Source of the DNA: an uncultured Christensenella sp.
GTDB taxonomy: Bacteria; Bacillota; Clostridia; Christensenellales; UBA3700
NCBI GenBank assembly: GCA_949287655.1
Contig: CASEHD010000017.1
Location: 1-52,623, forward strand
DNA length: 52,623 nucleotides
Direction: 5' to 3'
The notes beneath the pieces were generated by a model, which made no database searches, had not been told where the DNA came from, and worked only from the letters and a program-made list of their open reading frames with translations. This document shows positions 1 through 8,574 of this stretch, piece by piece (the first letter of the stretch is position 1; each line of letters begins with the position of its first letter). Made by a program: the position numbers and the translations under genes.

Positions 1-97
1 ATCTCTCAAATTAAAAGGAATGAGTCCTGTACAATACAGAACTCACTCAAATACAATTTAATTAATTCTTTGTCCAACTTTTGGGGTTCACCTCACA
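1..97 (+). mobile_element. Right end of an IS3-family (IS150-like) insertion sequence, truncated by window edge
   Basis: The window opens inside an insertion sequence. The C-terminal end of an OrfB transposase is followed by about 35 bp of AT-rich sequence and a terminal inverted-repeat-like end (tgtccaacttttggggttca at 71-90) of the kind that closes IS150-group elements. The outer boundary is probably between 90 and 97, but cannot be fixed without the left end. The body and left end lie outside the window. Confidence 0.75.
2..61 (+). CDS. IS3/IS150-type transposase OrfB, C-terminal fragment
   Basis: This frame encodes the last 19 residues before a TAA at 59-61. The peptide contains KLKGMSPVQYRTHS, which matches the well-known tail of IS150-type OrfB DDE transposases (usual form N/KGMSPVEYR). 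Only the tail is visible, so the catalytic domain and any OrfA/OrfB frameshift cannot be assessed. The gene runs off the left edge. Confidence 0.75.
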   Translation, partial: SLKLKGMSPVQYRTHSNTI

Positions 98-309
98 GGA
101 GCGCGTTTTTCTTTTGTCTTTAAAGTCTGTATCCTCTCTTTTCTCCTGCCGTAAAGTCCGGTCGGGAGATAATGCCTTGCGCGTCTTTCCCGCAACATTT
201 TCCTTCCCGGACGCGTTGCCGACGCGCGATAAAAGCGCAGACGACTACGGGCGCCGCACGGTGCGACGCGCGCAAAGCCGAAAAAGCTTCCGGGGGCAAC
301 CGCCGTTTA

Positions 310-804
310 TCAGCTGTCGGATACGTTCTTGTCGTTGATGTTGTCGATCGCGATTATCAGCGCAACCAGAAGCGGAGCGTCTGCGTCGTTATAGCAGTCC
401 AGCCTGAAAGAGTCGACAAGCGACCAGAATTTCTTGCCCGCCTCGCCGATTTTTTCTCCGTTCTTGTAAATTTCCAGAACGTGCTGGATAAAATCGCCTT
501 TTATCTCTATCTCGTCCGCATAGCCCTTCAGCATAAATTCTTTTTTGAACAGCTTGAATTTCTGCTTGATACGCGCTACCTTTTTCCCTTCAGCGTCGTA
601 TATATAGCAACTGTTCATCCACCATCTGATCAGCTTGTTCTTGACGGTATAGAGAAGGTTTCCTTCCATATCGTAAAGGCGTTTTTTCTTTCTGAGCGAA
701 AAGACGGAACCTTTGACGACGAACTTGTCGACGTCGTTTTCGTCTTTTACCGTAGAGTTTCCTCTTATTGAGAACATTTTGTTCTTGATTTGCAGTGTGA
801 TCAT
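310..804 (-). CDS. LURP-one-related / YxjI-like protein
   Basis: This is a 164-residue soluble protein with alternating short beta strands. Its opening (ITLQIKNKMFSIRGNSTVKD) and the repeated pattern of a strand followed by charged turns are typical of the LURP-one-related family (tubby-like C-terminal barrel). The family's function is unknown; it is thought to bind ligand or membrane. It is the last gene of a three-gene minus-strand operon, 10 bp after the upstream membrane protein. There is no signal peptide. The tail (DNINDKNVSDS) is polar and probably disordered. The family call is fairly firm; no biochemical role can be given. Confidence 0.7.
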   Translation of the reverse strand: MITLQIKNKMFSIRGNSTVKDENDVDKFVVKGSVFSLRKKKRLYDMEGNLLYTVKNKLIRWWMNSCYIYDAEGKKVARIKQKFKLFKKEFMLKGYADEIEIKGDFIQHVLEIYKNGEKIGEAGKKFWSLVDSFRLDCYNDADAPLLVALIIAIDNINDKNVSDS

Positions 805-814
805 GTTTCCTCCG

Positions 815-1324
815 TTATTCTCCCATTGTCGTTGCGACCACGGCTATCGCCGAAGCTATCAGCGCCATCCATGCCGCGATCTTTATTATAAGCGCGATAA
901 CGCGCCTTTTTCTTATAATTTCGTAGCCGGAATATTCGTTCTTCACTATCTCCGCATCAAAGTTGCATTCGAGTTCCGCCGCCGGGCTTCCCTCTCCGTT
1001 CGAACGTATCACCGTAACGGTAGCTTTCGGGTCTGCCTCCGTCGGGTGCAATACCGCTTCGAATTCAAACGAACGTTTCAGCTTATCCTTGCGGGGATCG
1101 AATATCCCGAAAAAGCTTATCGCGAAATACAGCATCTCCCACAGAAGCCACAGCGGGCTTAGTATCGTATCCCAGCAGGTCAGCCTGAGCCGCGCGCCGT
1201 CGGATACGTTCACTTTCGCCTCATAGTTGCCGAAGCTGTTTTTCTTGAATCTCACCTTTTTGCCGTCCAGCGTTATCACCGGGTTTGCGCCGGTCACCGT
1301 CCTGAATTTCAGATCCACCGTCAT
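815..1324 (-). CDS. Hypothetical two-segment membrane protein
   Basis: This 169-residue protein is not a family I recognise. The first 50 residues are beta-rich and resemble a small carbohydrate- or ligand-binding beta domain. A hydrophobic stretch at about 51-75 and a second at about 142-167 are probable membrane segments. The loop between them (about 76-140) is charged. Its start overlaps the stop of the upstream gene by 4 bp, so translation is probably coupled. It lies between the LURP-one-like gene and another small membrane protein, which suggests a small membrane-associated complex. Confidence 0.6.
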   Translation of the reverse strand: MTVDLKFRTVTGANPVITLDGKKVRFKKNSFGNYEAKVNVSDGARLRLTCWDTILSPLWLLWEMLYFAISFFGIFDPRKDKLKRSFEFEAVLHPTEADPKATVTVIRSNGEGSPAAELECNFDAEIVKNEYSGYEIIRKRRVIALIIKIAAWMALIASAIAVVATTMGE

Positions 1325-1740
1325 CCCATCACCGCCTCAGACAACAAAGTCAACAGGATCGCCGCAACGCAACACACTACCGCGCCGACTATCTTTGCCG
1401 TATGCTTTCTTATCCTTACCTCAATTAAAAGAAGAAGTATCGCCAGAACGCCCGCCACGACGGCTGCGGCGCAAAAATAAGGGAGAGCCTTCGTCGCGCT
1501 TTCGCTGAAAGAGGCGAAAGCTTCTGTCGAGCCGCTGAAAAATGCGCCGAAATTGTCGACGAGAATAAATATCGTGCCCAGAGTCAACAGTATCAGCATC
1601 CCGAGCACAAGCAGATAAAGAGCCATTAGCAGCGGAGTAAAAGCGCTGAAAAGAGTAAGCACAGTAGCTGTGCAACATATCCCGAAAAGAATATTCCCGA
1701 CTCTCACGCCTCCTAAGCGAAGCTTATCGTTAAGTTCCAT
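1321..1740 (-). CDS. Hypothetical four-helix membrane protein
   Basis: This 139-residue protein is dominated by about four hydrophobic segments (about 17-37, 40-62, 82-106 and 117-136), with a short charged N terminus. I do not recognise the family. It is the first gene of the 1740-310 operon and is preceded by a consensus promoter. The gene overlaps the next one by 4 bp. Its composition is ordinary for the neighbourhood, so there is no sign of transfer. Confidence 0.6.
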   Translation of the reverse strand: MELNDKLRLGGVRVGNILFGICCTATVLTLFSAFTPLLMALYLLVLGMLILLTLGTIFILVDNFGAFFSGSTEAFASFSESATKALPYFCAAAVVAGVLAILLLLIEVRIRKHTAKIVGAVVCCVAAILLTLLSEAVMG

Positions 1741-1775
1741 TACAACTCCCGTGTAAAAGCGTATGCTTTTCTATA

Positions 1776-1804
1776 ATGATAACATACGACTATATAAGTG
1801 TCAA
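1776..1804 (-). promoter_or_regulatory. Sigma-A promoter of the 1740-310 operon
   Basis: On the minus strand TTGACA (1799-1804) and TATCAT (1776-1781) are separated by exactly 17 bp. Transcription would start about 30 bp upstream of the ATG at 1740. No operator is evident. The stretch 1805-1983 between this promoter and the end of the mannosidase gene holds nothing else that I can support. Confidence 0.65.
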
Positions 1805-1983
1805 TAGACAATATATGGCAGGAATGTACGAAATCCGCTTTTATACCGGTCCGGTATACCCTCCGAAAACTCTTTTAAAGTCATCGATCCGTGGAATAAA
1901 GCAACTGAAAACGCAGCAGCATGACCGCGCTTTACAAACACGGACAGTTAAAACGTTTCCGCAATACGCGGAAGCGCAACTGC

Positions 1984-4929
1984 TCAGAGTTCAAAATACA
2001 GCGTCCGTATCTTATATTTGCCGAATTCTATCGACGCGCTTTCCGGTTTATCGCCTTTTCTCTCAAGCATATCGGCGAAATAAAGCGCTTTATACCTGAA
2101 ACCGGCGCGTATCTTTGCTGTCGCGTTCTCGCCGTACCTCTCGTATATCCTCGCGACGATGCCCTTGCCGTCGTCGGACGGCTTGACGGTCTCCACGATC
2201 ACGTTTTCGTTGCCGTCGTCGACAAGCCTTTCGAGAGATGGCATAAAGTCGCAGACGATCAGAGGATAGTTGTAACAGTACGCCTTTTTTACAAGATCGC
2301 TGTTCTTCCAGTTGCCTTTGTGCGGATATATAGCGAATCCGAAATAATGCGTTCCTCTGTCGCATTCGGGATCCGGACGCTTGGGACTTCTCAGAAGGTT
2401 GAGCGAGATGTACCCTTCTTTTACCCTGTACCCGTACTTGCAGTTGGAAAGCACCGCGAAACCGCTGTTTTCGCCGTCGACGTTGACGAACTTGTGCGCG
2501 CATATCTCGAACTGCGCCTTTCTTACCGGCGTATCGTCCAGCGTGGATCTGTCCACGTTGCCGAACTGGATGTCGCAGTTGACCGTATCCGAATAATCTG
2601 CCGGCTTGAATTCCGCCCTCAGCATTTTGTGATCTTCGTGCCAGTCCGCCGTGTTGTCGAATTCGACGAACTCGTCGCCCGCTTTAAGCGTAACTTTCTG
2701 CACGAGGGTGGACGCGCCGTAGATATAAGTCGCTTCCCTTACCGCGGTCGGTCCGTCCGTGTAGCACCTGCTTTCGACAATGGTCATCGGGGTCGACGGC
2801 AGCCGGCGGTAATCCTCTCTTATATCCCACGCGTTGTAAAAGAGTTTCGGGTCCTCGTAAACGACGAGTTTATCAAAATATCCGCCGCAAATTTCCCTGC
2901 CCGTGTTGATCTCAACTATTGAATCTATCCAACCTTCTTTGTTGAAAGACACCTTTATCCTGTCGTTTGCGATAAAGTTTTCGCCTGCGCTTACTCCGCT
3001 TTCGTCGCACTCGTTAAGCTTCGCCGCGCTGTACGGCGCGACTTTCGCAACGTACCATTTACCGCCGTCTTTTACATACTCTTTCCTTTCGAAGTCGACC
3101 GGATTTACCGCGCTTAAAACGCCGTCCTCCTTTTTCATCGCGAGAAGAAGCCTGTCTCTTTCCTTGACGACCTTTTCGTGAAGTGTTTTATAGCGCGCTA
3201 CGCTTTCGTCGAAAACGCGCTTTATCGAACTGCCCGGGATTATGTCGTGGAACTGATACAAAAGCACTTCTTTCCATATCTCATCGATCTCAGCCTTATT
3301 CCACTTTATACCCTTTAAGGTCGCCAGCGCGCACAGCCATTCGAGCGTATGCAGTTCCTGCTCCATAAGCCTGTTGTACAGCTTGTTTTTTGCCTGCGAG
3401 GTATACGTTCCCTGATGTTTTTCAAGGTACAGCTCTCCTTCGTAAACGGGTATCTTCGCGTCTTTGTCAGCCGCTAACTCTTCGAAAAACTCTCCCGCGG
3501 AACCCGATTTTACAGGCGCGAGACCGTTTACGTTTTTCTCTCTTTCAAGAAGTTCGAGCGGCGCTTCGCCCGGTCCTCCGCCGCCGTCGCCGATGCCGAA
3601 TATCATCAGCGCGTGATCCACGTCCTTGCTCTGCGGATTTCCTTTGAACGATTTGACGAACGCCATCGGGGTCGCGGACGAATTGTAATTGCCCTGCGGC
3701 GCCATATGAGAAAGTATCTCGCTGCCGTCGATGCCCTTCCATTTAAACGTCTTGTACGGGAATTTGTTGTGGTTGTTCCAAGTGAGTTTTATCGTCGCGA
3801 AATAATCCCTGCCGCACCCTCTGAATATCTGCGGAAGGGACGCGGGATAGCCGAACACGTCGGGAAGCCATACGACCTTGCTCGACTTGCCGAACTCCTT
3901 TTCAAAAAACTCTTCGCCGTACAAAAACTGTCTTATAATGCTTTCGCCCGACGGGATATTGCAGTCGTTTTCAGTCCACATCGCGCCCTGTATCTCTATT
4001 CTTCCCGCCTCGACAGCCTTTTTAATATCCGCGTATATCGTCGGATAAAGGTCTTTCATCCATTGAAAGAGCTGCGCCTGACTGGCGCCGAAGACGTAAC
4101 CGGGATATTTTTTGATGTTGTGAAGCTGATTGGCAAACGTTCTCGCGCCCTTTCTCTTGGTCTCCCTTATCGGCCAGAGATAAGCAAGGTCAAGGTGCGC
4201 GTGTCCTATCGCGGTATACGCGGGCGCCTTATAATCTATGCCCTTTTCCGCGGCGGTTTTGAGCAGCTTTCCCGCGCCGTCCGCATCCTTTTTAAAGTAA
4301 AGCGAAAACGCCTTTTTGAGCGCGGCGTTTATCTCGTCCGCCCTTTGTTTTGTCAGATATTCGTTTTGTCCATAAGTAAGCAAAAGCATGAAAAGCGACA
4401 GCGCGTCGTAGTAAAAAGACCTCGCGTTTTCGTCGACCGCGGCGAGTTCCGCGCGGCGGAATTTCGCATACGTATTCGCTTTTTTCTTCTTTCCGTTGTA
4501 TCCTGCGTCCACGAAAAAGCTTACTTTTTCGCCTCCTGCCGCGCAGTCGAAAAGCGGTATCTCCTGCTTACCCGTCGCGCTCTGCACCCAGTCTATGCCG
4601 TCGGTCACCTGGGTTATCCCGATAAGCGGCGCGCCGTCTTTTATCACTAAGCCTTCGCCGCCGATATCGACCAGCGCGACGACCTTCTTTCCCTTTGCCG
4701 CCGCGGGCACGACGCCCGAAAAGCAAAACATACCGCAGCCGTAATCGGTCGCCCACGTCTCTCCTTTTCTTATCGCCGAAAAACCCTTTTCTTCCGCTTC
4801 TTTTACCGTTATCGGCTCGTCGCTTTTGCAGACTTTTGCGTTTAAAGGGCACAAAGTCGCGAAAATGCCTTTTCTGACGCGCATAAGCGACGCTGTAAAT
4901 GACGGATACAACAAAATTCTCTCTACCAT
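1984..4929 (-). CDS. Alpha-mannosidase, glycoside hydrolase family 38
   Basis: This 981-residue cytoplasmic glycosidase has no signal peptide. The GH38 catalytic domain begins near residue 235 with the zinc-binding motif GHAHLDLAYLWP (H243, D247). The nucleophile is the Asp of WLPDVFGY (D357). The GH38 middle helical domain follows around 520-600 (FHDIIPGSSI), and the C-terminal beta domains occupy the rest. The length is normal for the bacterial family (about 900-1050). It should release alpha-linked mannose from oligosaccharides. No sugar transporter sits beside it, so the substrate is undefined. The ATG at 4929 is preceded by AAGG at suitable spacing. Confidence 0.93.
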   Translation of the reverse strand: MVERILLYPSFTASLMRVRKGIFATLCPLNAKVCKSDEPITVKEAEEKGFSAIRKGETWATDYGCGMFCFSGVVPAAAKGKKVVALVDIGGEGLVIKDGAPLIGITQVTDGIDWVQSATGKQEIPLFDCAAGGEKVSFFVDAGYNGKKKKANTYAKFRRAELAAVDENARSFYYDALSLFMLLLTYGQNEYLTKQRADEINAALKKAFSLYFKKDADGAGKLLKTAAEKGIDYKAPAYTAIGHAHLDLAYLWPIRETKRKGARTFANQLHNIKKYPGYVFGASQAQLFQWMKDLYPTIYADIKKAVEAGRIEIQGAMWTENDCNIPSGESIIRQFLYGEEFFEKEFGKSSKVVWLPDVFGYPASLPQIFRGCGRDYFATIKLTWNNHNKFPYKTFKWKGIDGSEILSHMAPQGNYNSSATPMAFVKSFKGNPQSKDVDHALMIFGIGDGGGGPGEAPLELLEREKNVNGLAPVKSGSAGEFFEELAADKDAKIPVYEGELYLEKHQGTYTSQAKNKLYNRLMEQELHTLEWLCALATLKGIKWNKAEIDEIWKEVLLYQFHDIIPGSSIKRVFDESVARYKTLHEKVVKERDRLLLAMKKEDGVLSAVNPVDFERKEYVKDGGKWYVAKVAPYSAAKLNECDESGVSAGENFIANDRIKVSFNKEGWIDSIVEINTGREICGGYFDKLVVYEDPKLFYNAWDIREDYRRLPSTPMTIVESRCYTDGPTAVREATYIYGASTLVQKVTLKAGDEFVEFDNTADWHEDHKMLRAEFKPADYSDTVNCDIQFGNVDRSTLDDTPVRKAQFEICAHKFVNVDGENSGFAVLSNCKYGYRVKEGYISLNLLRSPKRPDPECDRGTHYFGFAIYPHKGNWKNSDLVKKAYCYNYPLIVCDFMPSLERLVDDGNENVIVETVKPSDDGKGIVARIYERYGENATAKIRAGFRYKALYFADMLERKGDKPESASIEFGKYKIRTLYFEL

Positions 4930-5044
4930 AATTACCTTCTTTTTCCGGTTGTAATTTTAGTATAAAATACCTACGGCTTCTTTGTCAACGCGGTTTTTGT
5001 ATTAAGCATATACGTTTTGTCCATATTTTGCACCTATATTGCAG

Positions 5045-5074
5045 TTGACAACGGGCAAATATTGATAATATAAT
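5045..5074 (+). promoter_or_regulatory. Sigma-A promoter for lipoprotein gene at 5162
   Basis: TTGACA at 5045-5050 and TATAAT at 5069-5074 are separated by 18 bp. Transcription would start near 5081, giving a leader of about 80 nt before the ATG at 5162. The leader shows no clear hairpin. Confidence 0.7.
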
Positions 5075-5161
5075 AAAAGAAACAAACGGACAAGCTTGCG
5101 TCCTTTGAGGAAGAAACGTGCGGTCGAAACCGAACGAATAAATTATATAAAGAGGATTATT

Positions 5162-6178
5162 ATGAAAAAAGCCATCACCTTAATAACGCTTCTGATGCTG
5201 ATAAGCTCAGTCGGTCTGCTGGCGGTCGCCTGCGACGACGGAGAATACAACGTTACCGAAGCGGAAGGCGTTCCCAACGTATTGCAGGACTACGAAGCCG
5301 CTCCCGAAGAAAGCGTGGCAGAAAGCGTGCATACGGCGATCCTTCCCATAATCAATGATGAAACGCTGTCGACTGCCGAAAAGATCCAGCAGATAATGAA
5401 CGCAGCGGAATATAACGAGTCTTTTGTCAATCGCTACACTTATTTCAACTACACCAAGGGCACTACGACGATCAAAGACAAAAGCGGAACTCTTATTTAT
5501 CAAAGACTCAGAAAACAGAACTCAAACGCGAAAGACGACACGACTCTCAAGCTCCCCATCAATCACAATTTCGGTTCTGCAGAAGTGTTGTTCGTCAGAA
5601 ACGCGGCTTTGAGATACAACCCTCCCGGCAATACGTATTATCGTATGCAGGCGGACGGTGAAGATATCAAGTACGACGAAAAAACCGGTCTTCTCAGCGT
5701 TGACAACGCCGACTGGAAAAAACACAGTCAGTTCGGTTCTTCCGGCACGATATCCCCCGGCGAACACAATCTTGAAGACGCAAAAAAGACCTGTGCAAAC
5801 TGGAATTGCGAAGGTATCGTAATAGCCGACAGCGCTAAGATAGAAAAGAAAACCACCGAAAACGGCGACGTATATTACGAACTCACTTTTGAGATTGACA
5901 AAGACGTCGCAAACGCAGACAGCACTACTATCGCCCGCCTCGAACAAGACAATAGCGGCAAGAACATGAGCGTAAACTACATCAAAGCGAAAGTTCAGGT
6001 CTGGGAATGCGGTCTTCTCAAATATTACAGCACAGACGAAAGCTGGAACGGAAAAATCGGTAAGGCAATCCTTTGGTACGAAGGCTCCGCTCAGTCTGTA
6101 TCCAACGTGTTCTACTCTTACAGCGAAAGAGACAACGATATGAGCAATGCCGAATCCATCAAAAACGGTTTGCTGTGA
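5162..6178 (+). CDS. Secreted lipoprotein, unknown function
   Basis: I chose the ATG at 5162, since it gives a normal signal peptide (MKKAITLITLLMLIS) after the sequence agaggatt; an upstream in-frame start would spoil it. The peptide ends in a lipobox-like LLAVAC, so the mature protein probably begins at Cys about 24 and is lipid-anchored. The remaining roughly 310 residues are polar, Asp/Asn/Lys-rich and beta-prone, with no catalytic motif I recognise. This looks like a family of lineage-specific exported proteins, similar in style to the 1090-residue lipoprotein at 12209-15481. It has its own promoter and terminator, so it is monocistronic. Confidence 0.75.
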   Translation: MKKAITLITLLMLISSVGLLAVACDDGEYNVTEAEGVPNVLQDYEAAPEESVAESVHTAILPIINDETLSTAEKIQQIMNAAEYNESFVNRYTYFNYTKGTTTIKDKSGTLIYQRLRKQNSNAKDDTTLKLPINHNFGSAEVLFVRNAALRYNPPGNTYYRMQADGEDIKYDEKTGLLSVDNADWKKHSQFGSSGTISPGEHNLEDAKKTCANWNCEGIVIADSAKIEKKTTENGDVYYELTFEIDKDVANADSTTIARLEQDNSGKNMSVNYIKAKVQVWECGLLKYYSTDESWNGKIGKAILWYEGSAQSVSNVFYSYSERDNDMSNAESIKNGLL

Positions 6179-6203
6179 TCCGAAATAAGATAACAACGTT
6201 ATG

Positions 6204-6232
6204 GCGCGGCTTCCTTCGGGGGTCGCGCTTTT
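6204..6232 (+). terminator. Rho-independent terminator after lipoprotein gene
   Basis: GCGCGGC at 6204-6210 pairs with GTCGCGC at 6222-6228 across a short loop and is followed by TTTT. It lies 26 bp after the lipoprotein stop codon. Confidence 0.6.
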
Positions 6233-6243
6233 GCCTGTGTGAC

Positions 6244-6389
6244 CGCCCCGTGTGACGGGGTGCATAAATCGGCTGGCGCGCGTCGATACTTGTTTCGCAT
6301 TGCGAAGCTACCATGGCTGCCGCCCCGCGGCTGTGACGGGGAGCATAAATCGGCTGGCGCGCGTCGATACTTGTTTCGCGTTGCGAAGC
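6244..6389. repeat. Two tandem copies of a ~67-bp intergenic repeat
   Basis: Copy 1 (about 6244-6310) and copy 2 (about 6321-6389) share a nearly identical core, from tgacggggNgcataaatcgg through cgcgtcgatacttgtttcgc to a small palindrome TTCGC-NNN-GCGAA. The spacing is about 81 bp. Each copy begins with a GC-rich hairpin (CGCCCCG ... CGGGG). In reverse the unit can be read through as a protein-like repeat, but it has no ribosome binding site and is most likely a REP-like intergenic element. Its function is unknown. Confidence 0.7.
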
Positions 6390-6420
6390 CTTGCGGTAAG
6401 TACACGTCTGCTTTATACAA

Positions 6421-6453
6421 AAAATCCGCCCGCATTTGCGGACGGATTTTTTT
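6421..6453. terminator. Bidirectional terminator between lipoprotein and NAD synthetase
   Basis: The hairpin AATCCGCCCGC-attt-GCGGACGGATT has A and T runs on both sides, so it can stop transcription from either strand. It sits about 30 bp after the stop of the minus-strand NAD synthetase gene, which ends at 6482. Confidence 0.75.
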
Positions 6454-6481
6454 AATGCGTTTACAGTTGTATTATTAGCTT

Positions 6482-8404
6482 TTATTTTTTCGACGGGTCG
6501 CAGCTTTCGAGGTCTTTTATCCACTCTGCTTTACATGCGTCGCTGGGCATACGCCAGCCGCCTCTCGGCGAAAGGTCTACGCTGCCGACTTTGGGTCCGT
6601 CCGGCAGACACGAACGCTTGAACTGCTGAGAGAAGAAGCGAGACACAAACGTGTAAAGCCATTTGTATATCGTCTTGTCGTCAAAGTCGCCTTTAAACGC
6701 GTACTTCGCGAGTCTGAAAGTCTTTGACGGTTTGAAACCCCACCTCACGATATTGTAAAGGAAGAAATCGTGCAGTTCGTACGGTCCGACAATCTCTTCC
6801 GTCTTCTGGACTATCTCTCCGTCTTTCGCGGGTATGAGTTCCGGGCTTACGGGTGTGTCGAGTATGTCGAGAAGCACGCGCCGCGCCTTTAAGTTTGCTA
6901 CGCACTCCGCGTAATATCTGACGAGATGTCTTACAAGCGTCTTGGGTACTGAGCCGTTTACGCCGTACATCGACATATGGTCGCCGTTGTAGGTCGCCCA
7001 GCCCAGCGCGAGCTCGGAAAGATCGCCTGTACCGACGACGAGACCGCCCGTCCTGTTGGCATAATCCATAAGCACCTGCGTGCGTTCTCTCGCCTGCGCA
7101 TTCTCAAACGCGACGTCGCCGGTCGCTCCGTCGTGACCGATGTCTTTAAGATGTCTTTGCACCGACTTTGAGATGTCTATCTTAATAAACGAAACGCCCA
7201 GCGCCCTCGCCAGTTTTTCGGCGTTGGAACGGGTGCGTTTTGTCGTGCCGAAACACGGCATCGTGATCGCGGTTATCTTCTTTTTGTCGAGTCCGGTTAT
7301 CTCCGCCGCCCTGCACATTACGAGAAGCGCGAGCGCGCTGTCGAGTCCTCCCGAAAGTCCGACGACGAGGTGGTTGCAATTCGTGTGTTTCATACGCTTT
7401 GCAAGCCCGTGCGCCTGTATCGAGAACACTCTTTCGCACCTTGCAGTCCTGTCGCCCTCTCCTTCGGGCACGAACGGCAGTTTTTCTATTCTTCTGGTCA
7501 ACGCTGTTTCGCAAAGCTCGCACGAAAAATATATCTCTTTCAGAGGTTCCGACGGGGTCGTATTCTGTTTTATCCTTTCCGCAGCCAGCTTTTCGACGTC
7601 TATCTCGCTGACCGCGCAGCCGCCTTCAAAGGGTTTGCTTTCCGCGAGTATCGCGCCGTTTTCGGCTATCATATCGTGCGCGGAGAAAACAAGGTCCGTC
7701 GTGCTCTCGCCGTCGCCGCAGTCGCTGTAAACGTAAGCGCAGTTACACTTGCCCGATGCGGTCTTTACCAGAAGTCTGCGGTAATCGTCCTTGCCGACCG
7801 TCTCGTCGCTCGCCGAAAGATTGCATATCACGGTGGCGCCCGCCGCGCAGAGCGCGTCCGCGGGACCGCCGGCGATCCACATATCCTCGCATATCTCTAT
7901 GCCTATGCAGAAATCGCGCATATCCTTGCATCTGAAAACCGCCTTTGAGCAGACGTCGACCTCTTCGCCGCAATAATCCGTCTTGTCGACGTTGTCCAGC
8001 CTTTCGCCCTTTTCAAAGTATCTGCCCTCGTAGAATTCTGAATAAGACGGCACGTTGCGCTTGGGCACGACGCCGAGTATCTTGCCGTCGTATATCGCGA
8101 CCGCGCAGTTGTAAAGCTTGCCGCCCGCCACGACCGGCGCGCCGACTACGACGAATATCTGTTTGCCGGCGCAAAAATCGCGTATTTTTCCGACCGATTC
8201 TTCTGCCGCGTTCAAAAGCACTTTTTGCATAAAAAGGTCGCCGCAGGTGTAGCCGCATACCGAAAGTTCCGGAAACACGACCAGCTTGCAACCGTCGTCG
8301 TACGCTTTGGAAATACCTTCGCAGATACGCTCCGCGTTATACGCGCAATCGCCGACTTTTACGTCGGGGCTTACCGCCGCCACTTTTACAAAACCTTCTT
8401 TCAT
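6482..8404 (-). CDS. nadE: Glutamine-dependent NAD(+) synthetase
   Basis: This 640-residue fusion makes the last step of NAD synthesis, amidating nicotinate adenine dinucleotide with ammonia drawn from glutamine. The N-terminal nitrilase-fold glutaminase has the Glu-Lys-Cys triad (E46 in FPELS, K115 in VPKRN, C172 in EICEDMW). The C-terminal synthetase has the ATP pyrophosphatase loop SGGLDSA (351-357) and the downstream GTGDLSELALGW motif. The length matches the long bacterial NadE class. It appears monocistronic and convergent with the lipoprotein gene. The cytoplasmic location is inferred from the absence of a signal peptide. Confidence 0.95.
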   Translation of the reverse strand: MKEGFVKVAAVSPDVKVGDCAYNAERICEGISKAYDDGCKLVVFPELSVCGYTCGDLFMQKVLLNAAEESVGKIRDFCAGKQIFVVVGAPVVAGGKLYNCAVAIYDGKILGVVPKRNVPSYSEFYEGRYFEKGERLDNVDKTDYCGEEVDVCSKAVFRCKDMRDFCIGIEICEDMWIAGGPADALCAAGATVICNLSASDETVGKDDYRRLLVKTASGKCNCAYVYSDCGDGESTTDLVFSAHDMIAENGAILAESKPFEGGCAVSEIDVEKLAAERIKQNTTPSEPLKEIYFSCELCETALTRRIEKLPFVPEGEGDRTARCERVFSIQAHGLAKRMKHTNCNHLVVGLSGGLDSALALLVMCRAAEITGLDKKKITAITMPCFGTTKRTRSNAEKLARALGVSFIKIDISKSVQRHLKDIGHDGATGDVAFENAQARERTQVLMDYANRTGGLVVGTGDLSELALGWATYNGDHMSMYGVNGSVPKTLVRHLVRYYAECVANLKARRVLLDILDTPVSPELIPAKDGEIVQKTEEIVGPYELHDFFLYNIVRWGFKPSKTFRLAKYAFKGDFDDKTIYKWLYTFVSRFFSQQFKRSCLPDGPKVGSVDLSPRGGWRMPSDACKAEWIKDLESCDPSKK

Positions 8405-8574
8405 TTTTCACTCCAAATTATTGCATTTTCCGACTTAAATATATATACTGTATATGCGGAAGAAAACAGCTTTTGCGCCGTCCTCGACGGGGGCGTTTTT
8501 AACTGCAAAAATCAACTGTCCGTAGTTATTATTGTATTTTATCCGCAATAAAATGTCAATATTTGAGAGCGAAA

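Noticed and set aside
1921..4650. Long plus-strand ORFs opposite the mannosidase gene
   Set aside because: They are antisense shadows caused by the GC-biased codon use of the true gene.
6159..6524. Minus-strand ORF over the intergenic repeats
   Set aside because: It has internal duplication only because of the repeat, no ribosome binding site, and overlaps the terminators.
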